Source: Altericroceibacterium xinjiangense
Lineage (GTDB): Bacteria; Pseudomonadota; Alphaproteobacteria; Sphingomonadales; Sphingomonadaceae
Assembly (NCBI RefSeq): GCF_003958635.1
Contig: NZ_RSEK01000002.1
Coordinates: 248,001-312,000, forward strand
Length of the DNA stretch: 64,000 nt
Direction: 5' to 3'
Part shown: piece after piece, positions 8,423 through 18,472 of the stretch
Layout of the letters: every line of letters begins with the position of its first letter
How positions within the stretch are numbered: position 1 is the stretch's first letter
Translations under genes and position numbers: made by a program
Notes under the pieces: model-generated
Told to the model about the DNA's origin: nothing
Seen by the model: only the letters and a program-made list of their open reading frames with translations
The model's database searches: none

Positions 8423-9676
8423 ATGTTCGGCTTCGAAACCTATCACGTCCTGTTGGCGGCAGTCGGTACGGCAATCATCCTGTCGTACTGGCTGCCGCGT
8501 TTCCTTTCCGGGCGAGAACCGGCGGCCTCCGCGCTGCTCGTGCTCACTGGTCTGGTCATCTTCGCCCTGATCCCGGGGATGCCGCATCCGCTCGATCCAA
8601 TCGAGAACCCGCGGGCATGGGAGCTGGTGTCGGAACTGACCGTCATCATCGGCTTGTTCGGCACCGGCTTGCGGATCGATCGCCTGTTCCACGGCGGCCA
8701 GTGGAAGCTGACCATGCGGCTGCTGCTGCTCGCCATGCCGCTGACGATCGTGGCAATCGCGTTGTTCGGTGCCTACGTGGCAGGAATGACGCTGGCGGGC
8801 AGCCTTCTGCTGGGGGCCATTCTTTCCCCCACCGATCCCGTGCTGGCGGGCGACGTACAAGTCGGTCCTCCGCTGGAAGGGGGCGAGCACCCCGTGCGCT
8901 ATGCCCTGACGACCGAGGCGGGGCTGAACGACGGGCTGGCGTTTCCGTTCGTCCACTTGGGAGTTCTTTTCGCGCTTGCGGGCGGCATCAGCTTTGAACT
9001 GGCGGGCGAGTGGCTGCTGCGCGATGTACTCTACCGGATCGCGGTAGGTGCAGGCGGCGGCGTCGCGGCCGGCTGGCTGCTCCGGCAGGTGCTGTTCGCC
9101 TGGCCTTCGGGCAACGCTCTATCCAAGACGCAGAGCGGCGTGATTGCCTTTGCCGGGGTGCTGTTCGCCTATGGGGTGACGGAACTGGCCGAAGGGTACG
9201 GCTTCATCGCCGCATTTGTTTCCGGACTGACCCTGCGGCGGCAGGAAACCGAGGACCAGTTCCACCGCCGGCTGCACGACTTTTCCGAATCACTGGAACA
9301 CGCGCTGACCGCCATTTTGCTGGTGGGACTTGGCGCGGCCCTTCCGCTGCTGTGGCCATACCTCGATTGGTCCCACGCGCTGATCGGGATCGCGCTGGTG
9401 TTCGTCATCCGCCCGGCAATCGGCTGGCTGTCGTTGACGGGTGCAGGGCTTAGAGAGCGGCAACGAGCCGTAGTGGCGATATACGGCGTGCGCGGCATCG
9501 GCTCGGTCTATTACCTCGCCTACGCCGGACACCATGTGGAACTGGTCAACGAACCGCAGCTGTGGGCGACCGTCGCCTTTACCATCGTCCTTTCGACAGT
9601 GGTCCACGGCACCACGGCGGGAATCGCCGTGGAGCGGGCGACAACGACCCGGATCGCGCTCAAGCAGCCTTCTTGA
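8423..9676 (+). CDS. Cation:proton antiporter, NhaP/CPA1 family
   Basis: An inner-membrane Na+(K+)/H+ exchanger for ion and pH balance. The 417-aa protein is a chain of about 12 hydrophobic segments with the CPA1 ion-site motifs [16 protein letters not shown] near residue 133 and [18 protein letters not shown] near 163, and [16 protein letters not shown] near 355. It lacks a long cytoplasmic tail, so no TrkA-type regulatory domain is fused. The end overlaps the convergent hemA by 17 bp. Ion preference cannot be told from sequence. Confidence 0.88.
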   Translation: MFGFETYHVLLAAVGTAIILSYWLPRFLSGREPAASALLVLTGLVIFALIPGMPHPLDPIENPRAWELVSELTVIIGLFGTGLRIDRLFHGGQWKLTMRLLLLAMPLTIVAIALFGAYVAGMTLAGSLLLGAILSPTDPVLAGDVQVGPPLEGGEHPVRYALTTEAGLNDGLAFPFVHLGVLFALAGGISFELAGEWLLRDVLYRIAVGAGGGVAAGWLLRQVLFAWPSGNALSKTQSGVIAFAGVLFAYGVTELAEGYGFIAAFVSGLTLRRQETEDQFHRRLHDFSESLEHALTAILLVGLGAALPLLWPYLDWSHALIGIALVFVIRPAIGWLSLTGAGLRERQRAVVAIYGVRGIGSVYYLAYAGHHVELVNEPQLWATVAFTIVLSTVVHGTTAGIAVERATTTRIALKQPS

Positions 9677-10880
9677 ATTCCAGCTCCAGCCGGTCCCAGA
9701 TTTCCACCAGCGCCTCGGTCAGTTCGCCCATCATCGCTTCGGTGTGATTCGGACCCGGGGTGAAGCGTAGCCGCTCCGTCCCGCGTGGAACGGTGGGATA
9801 GTTGATCGGCTGCACATAGACGCCGTATTCCGCGAGCAGGATGTCGCTGATCTTCTTGGCGCGCACTGGATCGCCCACCATCAGCGGCACGATGTGGGTG
9901 GCGGTGTCGAGCACGGGCAAGCCCGCTTCCCGGAACAGCCGCTTGAGCGTAGCGGCGGCGTTCTGCTGCGCGTCCCGCTCCTCGCTGGAGGACTTCAGGT
10001 GCCTGACAGAGGCGAGGACGCCGGCGACCAGTACGGGACTGAGCGAAGTGGTGAAGATGAACCCCGGCGCGTAGGACCGGATCACGTCCACGATCTTTCG
10101 ATCGGCAGCGATGTAGCCGCCCATCACGCCGAAGGCCTTGCCCAGCGTGCCTTCGATGATGTCGATCCGCTGGGCCGCTTCGTCGCGTTCGGAAATCCCG
10201 CCGCCGCGCGCGCCGTACATGCCCACGGCGTGGACTTCGTCGATGTAGGTCAGCGCGTTGTACTTGTCGGCAAGGTCGCAGATTGCGTGAATCGGGGCGA
10301 CGTCGCCGTCCATCGAATAGACGCTTTCGAACGCGATCAGCTTCGGCACGTCCGGGCTTTCCGCGGCGAGGAGTTCTTCCAGATGGGCCACGTCGTTGTG
10401 GCGGAAGACGCGCTTTTCACAGCCGGAATTGCGAATCCCGGCGATCATGCTGGCGTGGTTCAGCTCATCGGAGAAGATCACGCAGCCGGGCAGCAGCTTG
10501 CCGAGCGTGGACAGTGTCGCGTCGTTGGAAACGTACCCGCTGGTGAACAGCAGCGCCGCTTCCTTGCCGTGGAGATCGGCCAGTTCGTTCTCAAGCGCGA
10601 TATGGTAATGCGTGTTGCCGCCGATGTTGCGGGTGCCGCCGGAGCCGGCGCCGACATCGTTCAGCGCTTCCTCCATCGCGGACACGACCTTGGGGTGCTG
10701 ACCCATCGCCAGATAGTCGTTGGAGCACCAGACCGTGATCGGCTTCGGCCCATTATGGCCGGCAAAGCAGCGCGCGTCAGGATAGCTGCCCTTGTTGCGC
10801 AGGATATCGATGAACACGCGATAGCGGCCTTCTGCATGAAGCCGTTCGATCGCTTGGGAAAAGATATGATCGTAGTTCAA
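9660..10880 (-). CDS. hemA: 5-aminolevulinate synthase (Shemin pathway)
   Basis: Condenses glycine with succinyl-CoA to 5-aminolevulinate, the first tetrapyrrole step in Alphaproteobacteria. The 406-aa PLP enzyme begins [20 protein letters not shown], the usual start of the family, when read from TTG at 10880; this start is chosen over an in-frame ATG 47 codons upstream that would add a nonconserved extension reaching toward murI. Landmarks are [46 protein letters not shown] and the PLP lysine in [13 protein letters not shown]. The window has no glutamyl-tRNA reductase, in line with the Shemin route. Confidence 0.94.
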   Translation of the reverse strand: MNYDHIFSQAIERLHAEGRYRVFIDILRNKGSYPDARCFAGHNGPKPITVWCSNDYLAMGQHPKVVSAMEEALNDVGAGSGGTRNIGGNTHYHIALENELADLHGKEAALLFTSGYVSNDATLSTLGKLLPGCVIFSDELNHASMIAGIRNSGCEKRVFRHNDVAHLEELLAAESPDVPKLIAFESVYSMDGDVAPIHAICDLADKYNALTYIDEVHAVGMYGARGGGISERDEAAQRIDIIEGTLGKAFGVMGGYIAADRKIVDVIRSYAPGFIFTTSLSPVLVAGVLASVRHLKSSSEERDAQQNAAATLKRLFREAGLPVLDTATHIVPLMVGDPVRAKKISDILLAEYGVYVQPINYPTVPRGTERLRFTPGPNHTEAMMGELTEALVEIWDRLELEFKKAA

Positions 10881-10992
10881 CGGAACCGTCCGCCTTGCGC
10901 CATGGGAGAGTTGCTTCCCATCCGGCCTAGTGTGGGGGGCCTTAATCGATGATGGACCGGCTTTGAAGCGCGGAGTTTGCGAAGTGCTCGCA

Positions 10993-11793
10993 TCAAAAGC
11001 GATCAACATGATCGATTCCATACACCTTCAGGGCCGGGGAAAGGGCTGAAAGGTCGTATAGATCACCAGTGAACACGGCAAACTCGGGTAATGTACGGAG
11101 GAAGCTCTGACCGCGGGTCAGGTGCTCCACCCGCCGCGCGATCCCCTGTGCGCCGTGAACGAACTGCACCGGCTGCCCGAAGGCGGCGCGCAATTCGTCC
11201 TCCACTAGCGGGAAATGCGTGCAGGCGAGCACCACAGTGTCGATGTCCTGTCCGCCGGGCTGGGAGCGGAGGCCCTCCGCTGCTTCGGCAAACACCGCCG
11301 GATCGACCGGCTGGCCGCGCAGCTTTGCCTCGGCCGCCTGGACCAGCGCGGGTGCGGCGTGCCGGATCAGCCGCTTGCCGGCCGCGAACTCGGCTTCCAG
11401 ATTGTCGACATAAGCCTGGCGGATCGTCGCCGCGGTGCCGAGCAAGCCGATGCTGCCGGTTTTCGTCAGCGCCGCGGCGGGCTTGATGGCCGGGACGGTG
11501 CCGACAATCGGCAAGTCCAGTGCTTCGCGCACGGTGGACAGTGCAATGGTCGACGCGGTGTTGCAGGCAATGGTGACCAGCCGGGGCCGGTACCGTTCCA
11601 CCAGCCGCCCGAGCAGGGTCGGCACGCGCGCCTCGATCTGCCGTTCGGTCTTTTCGCCGTATGGCAGCGCGGCGTAGTCGGCGACGTAGATCACCGGGGC
11701 ATTGGGCAGAACCTTGCGCACTTCCGCCAGCACGGTGAGGCCGCCAAGCCCGGAATCGAGCAGCATCAGCGGGGATTTGGGATCGGGTTCCAC
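10993..11793 (-). CDS. murI: Glutamate racemase
   Basis: Makes D-glutamate for peptidoglycan. The 266-aa protein has the paired cysteine acid/base sites, CNTAST near residue 80 and CTHFP near 195, along with the N-terminal DSGLGGLTV and [14 protein letters not shown] 11793 is chosen because GGAGG sits just before it and the conserved region starts there; an ATG at 11874 would add 27 nonconserved residues. It is transcribed toward hemA with a 112-bp gap and diverges from plsY. Confidence 0.93.
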   Translation of the reverse strand: MEPDPKSPLMLLDSGLGGLTVLAEVRKVLPNAPVIYVADYAALPYGEKTERQIEARVPTLLGRLVERYRPRLVTIACNTASTIALSTVREALDLPIVGTVPAIKPAAALTKTGSIGLLGTAATIRQAYVDNLEAEFAAGKRLIRHAAPALVQAAEAKLRGQPVDPAVFAEAAEGLRSQPGGQDIDTVVLACTHFPLVEDELRAAFGQPVQFVHGAQGIARRVEHLTRGQSFLRTLPEFAVFTGDLYDLSALSPALKVYGIDHVDRF

Positions 11794-11904
11794 ATGCCTC
11801 CGTTCGGCCCAAGCTTGTCGAAGGCCTGCTTTTCTTCCATGCCGCGACCTAGGAGCGCGAGGGCTTTTCCACAAGCTCCGGGGGCAAGCCGATAGGGGGA
11901 TAGG

Positions 11905-12483
11905 ATGGACTGGGTGTTGGCGGCGCTGCTGGGGTACCTCCTCGGTTCGATCCCGTTCGGGCTGATCCTGGCCTTCGCGGCCGGCAAGGGCGATGTCCGG
12001 TCCATCGGGTCGGGCAACATCGGGGCGACTAACGTGCTGCGGACGGGCAGCAAGGGGCTGGCGGCGGCTACGCTGATGCTTGACCTGATGAAGGGCTTCA
12101 CCGCCGTCTGGCTAGCCTGGCGCTGGTTTCCCGAATGGGCCGGAATGGCAGCTCTCGGCGCCGTGTTGGGGCACTGCTTCCCGGTCTGGCTGAGGTTCCG
12201 TGGCGGCAAGGGCGTGGCGACCACGGCGGGGGTCTGCTTCGGCATCGGCTGGGTGATCGGTCTGGTCTATGCCGTCGTCTGGCTGGGGCTGCTCGCGATC
12301 ACGCGCATTTCCTCGCTTGCCGGGATGAGCGCGGCGGTTGCCGCGCCGGTCGCGGCGGCGCTGATGGGGCTTTGGGAACTGGTGCCGGTGCTGGCCGCCA
12401 TCGCGGTGATCATCCTGGCGCTTCACCGTGAAAACATCCGCCGCCTTGCCGCCGGGACGGAGCCGAAGGTCGGGCGCCGGTGA
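11905..12483 (+). CDS. plsY: Glycerol-3-phosphate acyltransferase PlsY
   Basis: An integral membrane enzyme that moves the acyl group from acyl-phosphate to glycerol 3-phosphate, starting phospholipid synthesis. The 192-aa protein has the three PlsY loops: LLGSIPFGLI, GSGNIGATNVLRTG and FRGGKGVATTAGV, within five hydrophobic spans. The start follows a GGGGGATAGG site. The stop overlaps the GTG start of dprA in GTGA, so translation of the two is coupled, a pairing common in Proteobacteria. Confidence 0.95.
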   Translation: MDWVLAALLGYLLGSIPFGLILAFAAGKGDVRSIGSGNIGATNVLRTGSKGLAAATLMLDLMKGFTAVWLAWRWFPEWAGMAALGAVLGHCFPVWLRFRGGKGVATTAGVCFGIGWVIGLVYAVVWLGLLAITRISSLAGMSAAVAAPVAAALMGLWELVPVLAAIAVIILALHRENIRRLAAGTEPKVGRR

Positions 12484-13598
12484 ACCCCTCCCGGCCTGCG
12501 AACCTTACCCAGGAAGAGGCTTTCGCTCGCATCCGCTTGTTGCGGTCTCCCAACATTGGCCCGGTCAGCTACGGCCAGCTGCTGCGCCGGTTCGGCAGCG
12601 CGGTGGCTGCGCTGGATGCGCTGCCCGATCTCGCGGCCAGCGGCGGCAAGGCGTACAAGATCGTCGCCGTCCGCCAGATCGAGGATGAAGTGAGCGCGGT
12701 GCGCCGTGCGGGCGCGCGGTACCTGTTTCACGATTCGGCGGATTATCCCCCGCTGCTGCGCACTCTGGAAAGCGCCCCGCCGATCCTGACCGCGCGCGGC
12801 GACGCCTCGCTGGCCACGCGGCCCTGCGTCGCCATCGTCGGCGCGCGCAACGCATCGGCAGCGGCGGTGAAGCTGGCGCGCGACTTTGCCGCCGCGCTGG
12901 CCGAGGCCGGGCTGGTGATTGTCTCCGGCCTTGCCCGGGGAATCGATGGTGCGGCCCATCGCGGCAGCTTGCCCGCCACCATCGGCGTGATCGCCAGCGG
13001 GATCGATATCGCTTACCCGCCTGAGCATGCGGACCTGCAGGAACGCGTCGCGCAGCAAGGCCTGCTGGTGGCCGAACAGCCACCCGGTACCGAACCGCGC
13101 GGGCGGCATTTTCCCAGCCGCAACCGAATCATTGCCGGGATCGCCAGCGGGACATTGATCGTCGAGGCCGCGCCGAAATCCGGTTCTCTCATCACCGCGC
13201 GTCTGGCGGGCGAAGCGGGGCGGGAGGTGATGGCGATCCCCGGCTCGCCGCTCGATCCCCGCTCCCACGGCTGCAACCAGCTGATCCGCGACGGGGCGGT
13301 GCTGGTGCAATCACCGGATGATGTCGTCGAGCTGCTGTCCGGCTTCGATGGTACGCCGCGCTCAGCCTTGCGAGAAATGCCGGCCATGTTCGACTATGCG
13401 CCAGAGGAAGCCGAAGCGGAAACTGATGCCGAACCGGCCGAAATCGCGGGCTTGCTGACCACTGCGCCGGTCTCTGTCGATGAGCTGATCCGCCAGAGTG
13501 GAGAAAGCCCGGGCGCGGTGCAGATCGCGTTGCTGGAACTGGAAGTGGCGGGACGGCTTGCTCGTCATGCGGGGGGACGCGTCTCGCTCAACGCTTGA
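12480..13598 (+). CDS. dprA: DNA-processing protein DprA
   Basis: Binds incoming single-stranded DNA and loads RecA during natural transformation; widely kept even in bacteria not known to be competent. The 372-aa protein has an N-terminal helix-hairpin region (RLLRSPNIGPVSYGQLL), the Rossmann core (VAIVGARNASAAAVKLAR, VSGLARGIDGAAHRG, FPSRNRIIAGI, GSLITARLAGEAGREVMAIPG) and a C-terminal winged-helix-like segment from about residue 310. GTG start overlaps the plsY stop. topA follows after an 82-bp gap. Confidence 0.95.
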   Translation: MNPSRPANLTQEEAFARIRLLRSPNIGPVSYGQLLRRFGSAVAALDALPDLAASGGKAYKIVAVRQIEDEVSAVRRAGARYLFHDSADYPPLLRTLESAPPILTARGDASLATRPCVAIVGARNASAAAVKLARDFAAALAEAGLVIVSGLARGIDGAAHRGSLPATIGVIASGIDIAYPPEHADLQERVAQQGLLVAEQPPGTEPRGRHFPSRNRIIAGIASGTLIVEAAPKSGSLITARLAGEAGREVMAIPGSPLDPRSHGCNQLIRDGAVLVQSPDDVVELLSGFDGTPRSALREMPAMFDYAPEEAEAETDAEPAEIAGLLTTAPVSVDELIRQSGESPGAVQIALLELEVAGRLARHAGGRVSLNA

Positions 13599-13680
13599 CG
13601 AAGATGCCAACCGCGACCCACCTTCACGCGTACACATACGCGTAAGCCATCACCGGCCCGCACAATATCATTGGAATTCC

Positions 13681-16290
13681 ATGCAGCTCGTCATCGTCGA
13701 ATCGCCGGCCAAGGCCAAGACCATCGAAAAGTACCTCGGCAAGGATTTCACCGTCCTCGCTTCCTACGGGCACATCCGCGACTTGCCGCCGAAGGATGGC
13801 TCCGTCCGCCCGGATGAAGACTTCGCGATGGACTGGGAGATGTACCGCGACAAGCAGTCGCGGGTGAAGGCGATCGCCGATGCGGCGAAGAAGGCCGACC
13901 GCCTGATCCTCGCCACCGACCCTGACCGCGAAGGGGAAGCGATCAGCTGGCACGTGCAGGAACTGCTGAGGAGCCGCCGCGCGCTGCCCAAGGAAGTGGA
14001 GCGCGTGACGTTCAACGCGATCACCAAGCAGGCGGTGACGGATGCGATGAAGGCGCCGCGACAGCTCGATACCGACTTGATCGATGCCTATCTCGCCCGC
14101 CGCGCGCTGGATTACCTGTTCGGGTTCACGCTGTCCCCCGTGCTGTGGCGCAAGCTGCCCGGTGCCAAGAGCGCGGGCCGCGTGCAATCGGTCGCCCTGC
14201 GGCTGATCGTGGAGCGGGAGCGGGAGATCGAAGCGTTCATCCCGCAGGAATACTGGTCCGTCGTCGCGCGGATGGAGCAGGACGGGACCGAGTTCGACGC
14301 CCGGCTCGTGACATTCGACGGCAAGAAGCTGGACCGGCTGTCGATCGGCGAGAAGGGAATGGCCGACGCGGCGAAGAAGGCGGTCGAGGAAGGCCGCTTC
14401 ACGGTCGAGGATGTCGAGACCAAGCCGCTAAAGCGCAATCCGGCGCCGCCGTTCACGACCTCCACCCTGCAACAGGAAGCGGCGCGCAAGCTCGGCTATT
14501 CTGCCAGCCACACGATGCGGCTGGCGCAGAACCTGTATGAAGCCGGCGCGATTACCTACATGCGGACCGACGGCGTCCAGATGGACCCGAGCGCGATTTC
14601 CGCCTGCCGCAAGGCGATCGCCGATCGGTATGACGGGCACTACCTGCCCGAACAGCCGCGCCACTATTCCACCAAGGCGAAGAACGCGCAGGAAGCGCAC
14701 GAGGCGATCCGCCCGACCGAGTTCACCCGCGACCGCGCCGGTTCGGGCGACGAAGCGAAGCTGTACGACCTCATCTTCAAGCGCGCGATGGCGAGCCAGA
14801 TGGCCGCCGCCAGCCTGGAGCGCACCACAGTGACGCTGCGCGATCCCACTGGCCGGCATGAGCTGCGTGCCACTGGGCAGGTCGTGAAGTTCGCCGGCTT
14901 CCTGGCGGTGTACGAGGAAGGGCGCGACCAGAAGGACGACGACGACGACAGCAACTTGCTGCCCCTGATGCGCAAGGGCGATGCCCCGGCGAAGAAGGAC
15001 GTCACGGCCACGCAGCACTTCACCCAGCCGCCGCCGCGCTTTTCGGAAGCGAGCCTGGTCAAGCGCCTTGAAGAACTCGGCATCGGGCGTCCGTCCACTT
15101 ACGCTTCCACCATCCAGACGCTGCGGGACCGGAGCTATGTACGGATGGAGAAGAACCGCTTCTTCGCCGAGGAATCGGGCCGGCTGCTAACGGCATTTCT
15201 GGAACGGTTCTTCGCCCGCTATGTCGGCTTCGACTTCACCGCCGAGATGGAAGAGGAACTGGATGACGTCTCCGGCGGCCGGGCCGAATGGAAGAAGGTG
15301 CTTGAGGCTTTCTGGCGCGACTTCAAGCCGAAGAGCGACGAAGTCATGGAGCGCAAGCCCTCCGAAATCACCGAGGTGCTGGACGAATTCCTGTCCGATT
15401 ACCTGTTTCCCAGGACGGAGGACGGCACCGATCCACGCCGCTGCCCGCAATGCGATGGCGGACGGCTGGCGCTGCGCGGCGGACGCTATGGTGCGTTCGT
15501 CGCGTGCTCCAACTATCCAGAATGCAAGTATACCCGCCGCTTCGCGCAAGGCGGCGCGGAAGGCGCCGATGCGGGTGAGGACGAAGTGCTGGGCACCGAT
15601 CCGGAGACCGGAGAGGAAATCCAGCGCAAGGTTGGCCGTTTCGGGCCCTACGTCCAGCAGGGAGAGGGCAAGGAGGCCAAGCGCGCCTCCATTCCCAAGG
15701 ACCTGGAGGAGCTTGATCTGGAATGGGCAGTGCGGCTGCTGAGCCTGCCGCGCGAGATCGGCCAGCACCCTGAAAGCGGCAAGCCGATCACCTCCAGCAT
15801 CGGGCGCTATGGTCCGTACCTTGCCCATGATGGCAAGTACGCCAAGCTGACGTCCACCCGCGACGTGTTCGAAACCGGCATGAACGCGGCGGTTACCCTG
15901 CTGGCGGAAGCGGCCAATCGCGGTCCGGGCCAGCGCGCCAAGGCGGAGCCGATCAAGACGCTGGGCGCGCACCCTACCAGCGCGGGCGAAATGAAGGTGA
16001 TGGCGGGCCGCTATGGCCCCTACGTCACCGACGGGACGACCAACGCGACCCTGCCAAAGGACATGAAACCGGAAGACTTGACGGAAGCGCAGGCGATCGA
16101 ACTGATCGACGCCCGCGCAGCCAAGGGGCCCGCGAAGAAGAAGAAAGCCCCGGCGAAGAAGGCGGCTGCCAAGAAACCTCCGGCCAAAAAGGAAGGCGCC
16201 AAGAAGACGGCGGCAAAAAAGGCTCCAGCGAAGAAAGCTGCGCCCAAGAAGGCTGCGGCCGAAAAGAAGGCCGCAGAGGGCGATTCCTGA
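13681..16290 (+). CDS. topA: DNA topoisomerase I
   Basis: Relaxes negatively supercoiled DNA. The 869-aa protein starts MQLVIVESPAKAKTIEKYLG (TOPRIM), with acidic DPDREGEA near residue 80 and the active-site tyrosine in AITYMRTDGVQM near 300. One C4 zinc ribbon (CPQCDGG...CSNYPECKY) follows near 585, then topoisomerase C-terminal repeats ending in GRYGPY motifs. The last 55 or so residues are almost only Lys, Ala and Pro, a histone-H1-like tail. ATG 13681 is chosen because the conserved start lies right there. The downstream gene's ribosome site GGAGGA overlaps this stop. Confidence 0.96.
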   Translation: MQLVIVESPAKAKTIEKYLGKDFTVLASYGHIRDLPPKDGSVRPDEDFAMDWEMYRDKQSRVKAIADAAKKADRLILATDPDREGEAISWHVQELLRSRRALPKEVERVTFNAITKQAVTDAMKAPRQLDTDLIDAYLARRALDYLFGFTLSPVLWRKLPGAKSAGRVQSVALRLIVEREREIEAFIPQEYWSVVARMEQDGTEFDARLVTFDGKKLDRLSIGEKGMADAAKKAVEEGRFTVEDVETKPLKRNPAPPFTTSTLQQEAARKLGYSASHTMRLAQNLYEAGAITYMRTDGVQMDPSAISACRKAIADRYDGHYLPEQPRHYSTKAKNAQEAHEAIRPTEFTRDRAGSGDEAKLYDLIFKRAMASQMAAASLERTTVTLRDPTGRHELRATGQVVKFAGFLAVYEEGRDQKDDDDDSNLLPLMRKGDAPAKKDVTATQHFTQPPPRFSEASLVKRLEELGIGRPSTYASTIQTLRDRSYVRMEKNRFFAEESGRLLTAFLERFFARYVGFDFTAEMEEELDDVSGGRAEWKKVLEAFWRDFKPKSDEVMERKPSEITEVLDEFLSDYLFPRTEDGTDPRRCPQCDGGRLALRGGRYGAFVACSNYPECKYTRRFAQGGAEGADAGEDEVLGTDPETGEEIQRKVGRFGPYVQQGEGKEAKRASIPKDLEELDLEWAVRLLSLPREIGQHPESGKPITSSIGRYGPYLAHDGKYAKLTSTRDVFETGMNAAVTLLAEAANRGPGQRAKAEPIKTLGAHPTSAGEMKVMAGRYGPYVTDGTTNATLPKDMKPEDLTEAQAIELIDARAAKGPAKKKKAPAKKAAAKKPPAKKEGAKKTAAKKAPAKKAAPKKAAAEKKAAEGDS

Positions 16291-16299
16291 GGAGGACGC

Positions 16300-16929
16300 A
16301 TGTCGATACTGTTGGCCAGTGCGCTTGTCGCGGCGAGCTTTGATCCCAATGCTACGCCCGCGATCGACCGAATGTATCCACGGGATGCTTTGCGCGATGG
16401 GCGTTCCGCGGGCGCGGTGGTGACGCTGGTGGTCCCGCCTGACCGCAAGCTTCGTTCCTGCACGGTCGGCGCCGTCGTGGGGGATGAGAAGCTTGGGCGG
16501 AGCATGTGTTCGCTGATCGAGAAAGCAAACCCGCGTTTCCGGCCTGCAGCGGGCCCGGACGGGCAGCCGGCTGTTGGGGTGATCGAGACCTACATCTCCC
16601 TGGCTCTTCCCGAGACGAAGATGGGCCGCGCGGTGAAGGAGGTGACCGCGAGCCCCGACATTCGACTGACCGTCAACCGGTTGCCAGCGGATGCCGGGGA
16701 AGCGCTGGACCTTCCGGTAACGGCGCTGGTGGACGAGAGCGGGGCTGTGACCTTGTGCGAGCACGTGGCTGATGCCCCCGCACCCTTCGGCGACATTGCA
16801 TGCCAGCAGGCCGGCGGGATCACCTTCCCGCCCGTCGCCGATTCAGGCGAAGCGGTCTCCCATGTTCGGGAAGTGAAGGTCCGGTTCGAGGCAAACGCAG
16901 GCGAACCGTCTTCCCAACAGGCCGGCTAG
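16300..16929 (+). CDS. Exported protein with two TonB-C-like modules (first paralogue)
   Basis: Function unknown. The 209-aa protein has a short hydrophobic start (SILLASALVAASF) and two diverged copies of a module that resembles the TonB C-terminal domain: about residues 40-105 (SCTVGAVVGDE...MCSLIEKANPRFRPAAG) and about 145-200 (GAVTLCEHVADA...ACQQAGGITFPPV). Each has a pair of cysteines about 17 residues apart, then an F/R-x-P stretch. It lacks the long Pro-rich linker and transmembrane anchor of true TonB. The 18473-19084 gene is a second member, and an exporter gene lies between them. The start sits 10 bp behind topA, inside its ribosome-site context. Confidence 0.75.
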   Translation: MSILLASALVAASFDPNATPAIDRMYPRDALRDGRSAGAVVTLVVPPDRKLRSCTVGAVVGDEKLGRSMCSLIEKANPRFRPAAGPDGQPAVGVIETYISLALPETKMGRAVKEVTASPDIRLTVNRLPADAGEALDLPVTALVDESGAVTLCEHVADAPAPFGDIACQQAGGITFPPVADSGEAVSHVREVKVRFEANAGEPSSQQAG

Positions 16930-16967
16930 GGCAGGGACCTTTCGCATACCCAACCGTTCTCGTCGTT

Positions 16968-18410
16968 ATGCTCCAGCCACGTGATCAGAAGAACCCGCCC
17001 CGTTCGGCCGGGGATGGGAGTAGTACGGCTCCGGCAGTTCAGGACGGGCTGCCGATGCCGCGGCGCGTCTGGGCGATTGCGGCGATCTCGTTCGGCACGG
17101 CGCTGTTCGTGGTCGATGGAGCGATTGCCAACGTCGCGCTGCCCACGATTGCGCGGGAGCTTGGGGTCGACAACGGCGCCGTGACCAATGTGGTGACCGT
17201 CTACCAGCTGGTGCTGGTGATGGTGCTGCTGCCGTTTTCCAGCCTCGGTGACCGGGTCGGGCACCGCACGCTTTACCAGATCGGGCAGGCGCTGTTTCTC
17301 GTCTCCTCTGCCATGGTGATGCTGATCTCCAGCTTCGGCTGGCTGCTTGTAGCCCGGGCAGTCCAGGCGCTGGGTGCGGGAATGGCGCTGAGCGTTTCGG
17401 CGGCGATGCTGCGTGAGGCTTATCCCGCCCGCAGCCTTGGCAGCGGGATGGGGATCAACTCGGTGGTGGTTGCGTCTTCTGCGGCGCTCGCGCCGACGCT
17501 CGGCGGCTATATCGTCGCCCATCTGGACTGGCACTGGGTGTTCGTGGCCGCCGTGCCGCTGGCGGGCGTTTCCCTGCTGCTTGGCCGGGCCTTGCCTGAT
17601 CCGGTAAAGATCGCGCGCAAACCCGAATGGGCCAGCGGCTTGTGGAGCGCGGTGACCGTGCTGCTGCTGATCGGAGGCCTCCAGATCGGCACGCATGGCG
17701 GCGGAGCGGTGGCGGGGATCGGCCTCTCGCTTGCGGGCGTGGCTTCGGCGGTCCTGCTGGTCCGGCGAGAGCGGAAGCGGGCGAACCCGGTCGTGCCGGT
17801 GGACCTGATGGCAAAGCCGGTGATCGGCCTTTCGGCGCTGGCGGCCGTCTGCGCCTTCGTCGCGTCCGGTTCCCTGCTTCTGTCGCTGCCGTTCCTGTTC
17901 GAGGAAGGAATGGGCTATGCCCCGGACGAGGTCGGCCTACTGCTGCTGCCGTTCCCGCTGACGATGCTGATCGTTGCCCCTGCGGCCGGGTGGCTGTCGG
18001 ATCGCATCGCGGCGACCAAGCTGGGGGTGACCGGCATGGGGATTGCCGTCGTCGCCCTGCTGCTGCTCGCCTTCATGCCCGATCAGCCGGGCCCGTTCGG
18101 CATCGCCTGGCGGCTGGCGCTGTGCGCGCTCGGCTTCGGGTTGTTCTTCGCCCCGAACTCACGGCTGCTGATTGGGCAGGCCCCGAAGAACCGTGCGGCC
18201 GCGGCGGGCGGGTTGCTGTCCACTTCACGCCTTTCGGGCCAGACCCTAGCGGCAGCGCTGGTCGGCATCCTGCTGGCGGCCGGACTGGGGCTGGGCCCGT
18301 GGCCGATGCTGTTCGCCTGCGCGCTTGCGCTGGTGGCGGCGCTGTGTAGCCTTGTGCGGTTCCGCTCGGTGATGGCAGCGGGCGGGCGAGCTTCGCTGGC
18401 GCGGGAGTGA
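16968..18410 (+). CDS. MFS drug-efflux transporter, DHA2-like
   Basis: A major facilitator exporter driven by protons, in the inner membrane. The 480-aa protein has about 14 hydrophobic spans. The DHA2 pattern is clear: FVVDGAIANVALPTIARELG in the first span, LGDRVGHRTLYQIG in the 2-3 loop and a GMALSVSAAMLREAYP motif-C-like stretch. The ATG at 16968 gives a 29-residue polar lead; ATG 17055 is also possible. Substrate unknown. It stands between the two TonB-C-like genes, which may mean a shared role or simple insertion between duplicates. Confidence 0.85.
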   Translation: MLQPRDQKNPPRSAGDGSSTAPAVQDGLPMPRRVWAIAAISFGTALFVVDGAIANVALPTIARELGVDNGAVTNVVTVYQLVLVMVLLPFSSLGDRVGHRTLYQIGQALFLVSSAMVMLISSFGWLLVARAVQALGAGMALSVSAAMLREAYPARSLGSGMGINSVVVASSAALAPTLGGYIVAHLDWHWVFVAAVPLAGVSLLLGRALPDPVKIARKPEWASGLWSAVTVLLLIGGLQIGTHGGGAVAGIGLSLAGVASAVLLVRRERKRANPVVPVDLMAKPVIGLSALAAVCAFVASGSLLLSLPFLFEEGMGYAPDEVGLLLLPFPLTMLIVAPAAGWLSDRIAATKLGVTGMGIAVVALLLLAFMPDQPGPFGIAWRLALCALGFGLFFAPNSRLLIGQAPKNRAAAAGGLLSTSRLSGQTLAAALVGILLAAGLGLGPWPMLFACALALVAALCSLVRFRSVMAAGGRASLARE

Positions 18411-18430
18411 CGCGTTGAAAATGGACCGTC

Positions 18431-18450
18431 AGCGCTAGCGCTCCGGAGCG
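18431..18450. promoter_or_regulatory. Two overlapping palindromes before the second TonB-C-like gene
   Basis: AGCGCTAGCGCT (18431-18442) is a perfect 12-bp palindrome, and CGCTCCGGAGCG (18439-18450) is another, sharing four bases with it. They lie 22-42 bp before the GTG at 18473. This could be an operator or the end structure of the MFS transcript; there is no T-run. Confidence 0.4.
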
Positions 18451-18472
18451 GTTTAACTGAAGGGGTGCGCTG

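Noticed and set aside
7046-8956. Long minus-strand frame antisense to the ornithine decarboxylase
   Set aside because: Low-complexity composition without domains; the sense gene has all catalytic motifs.
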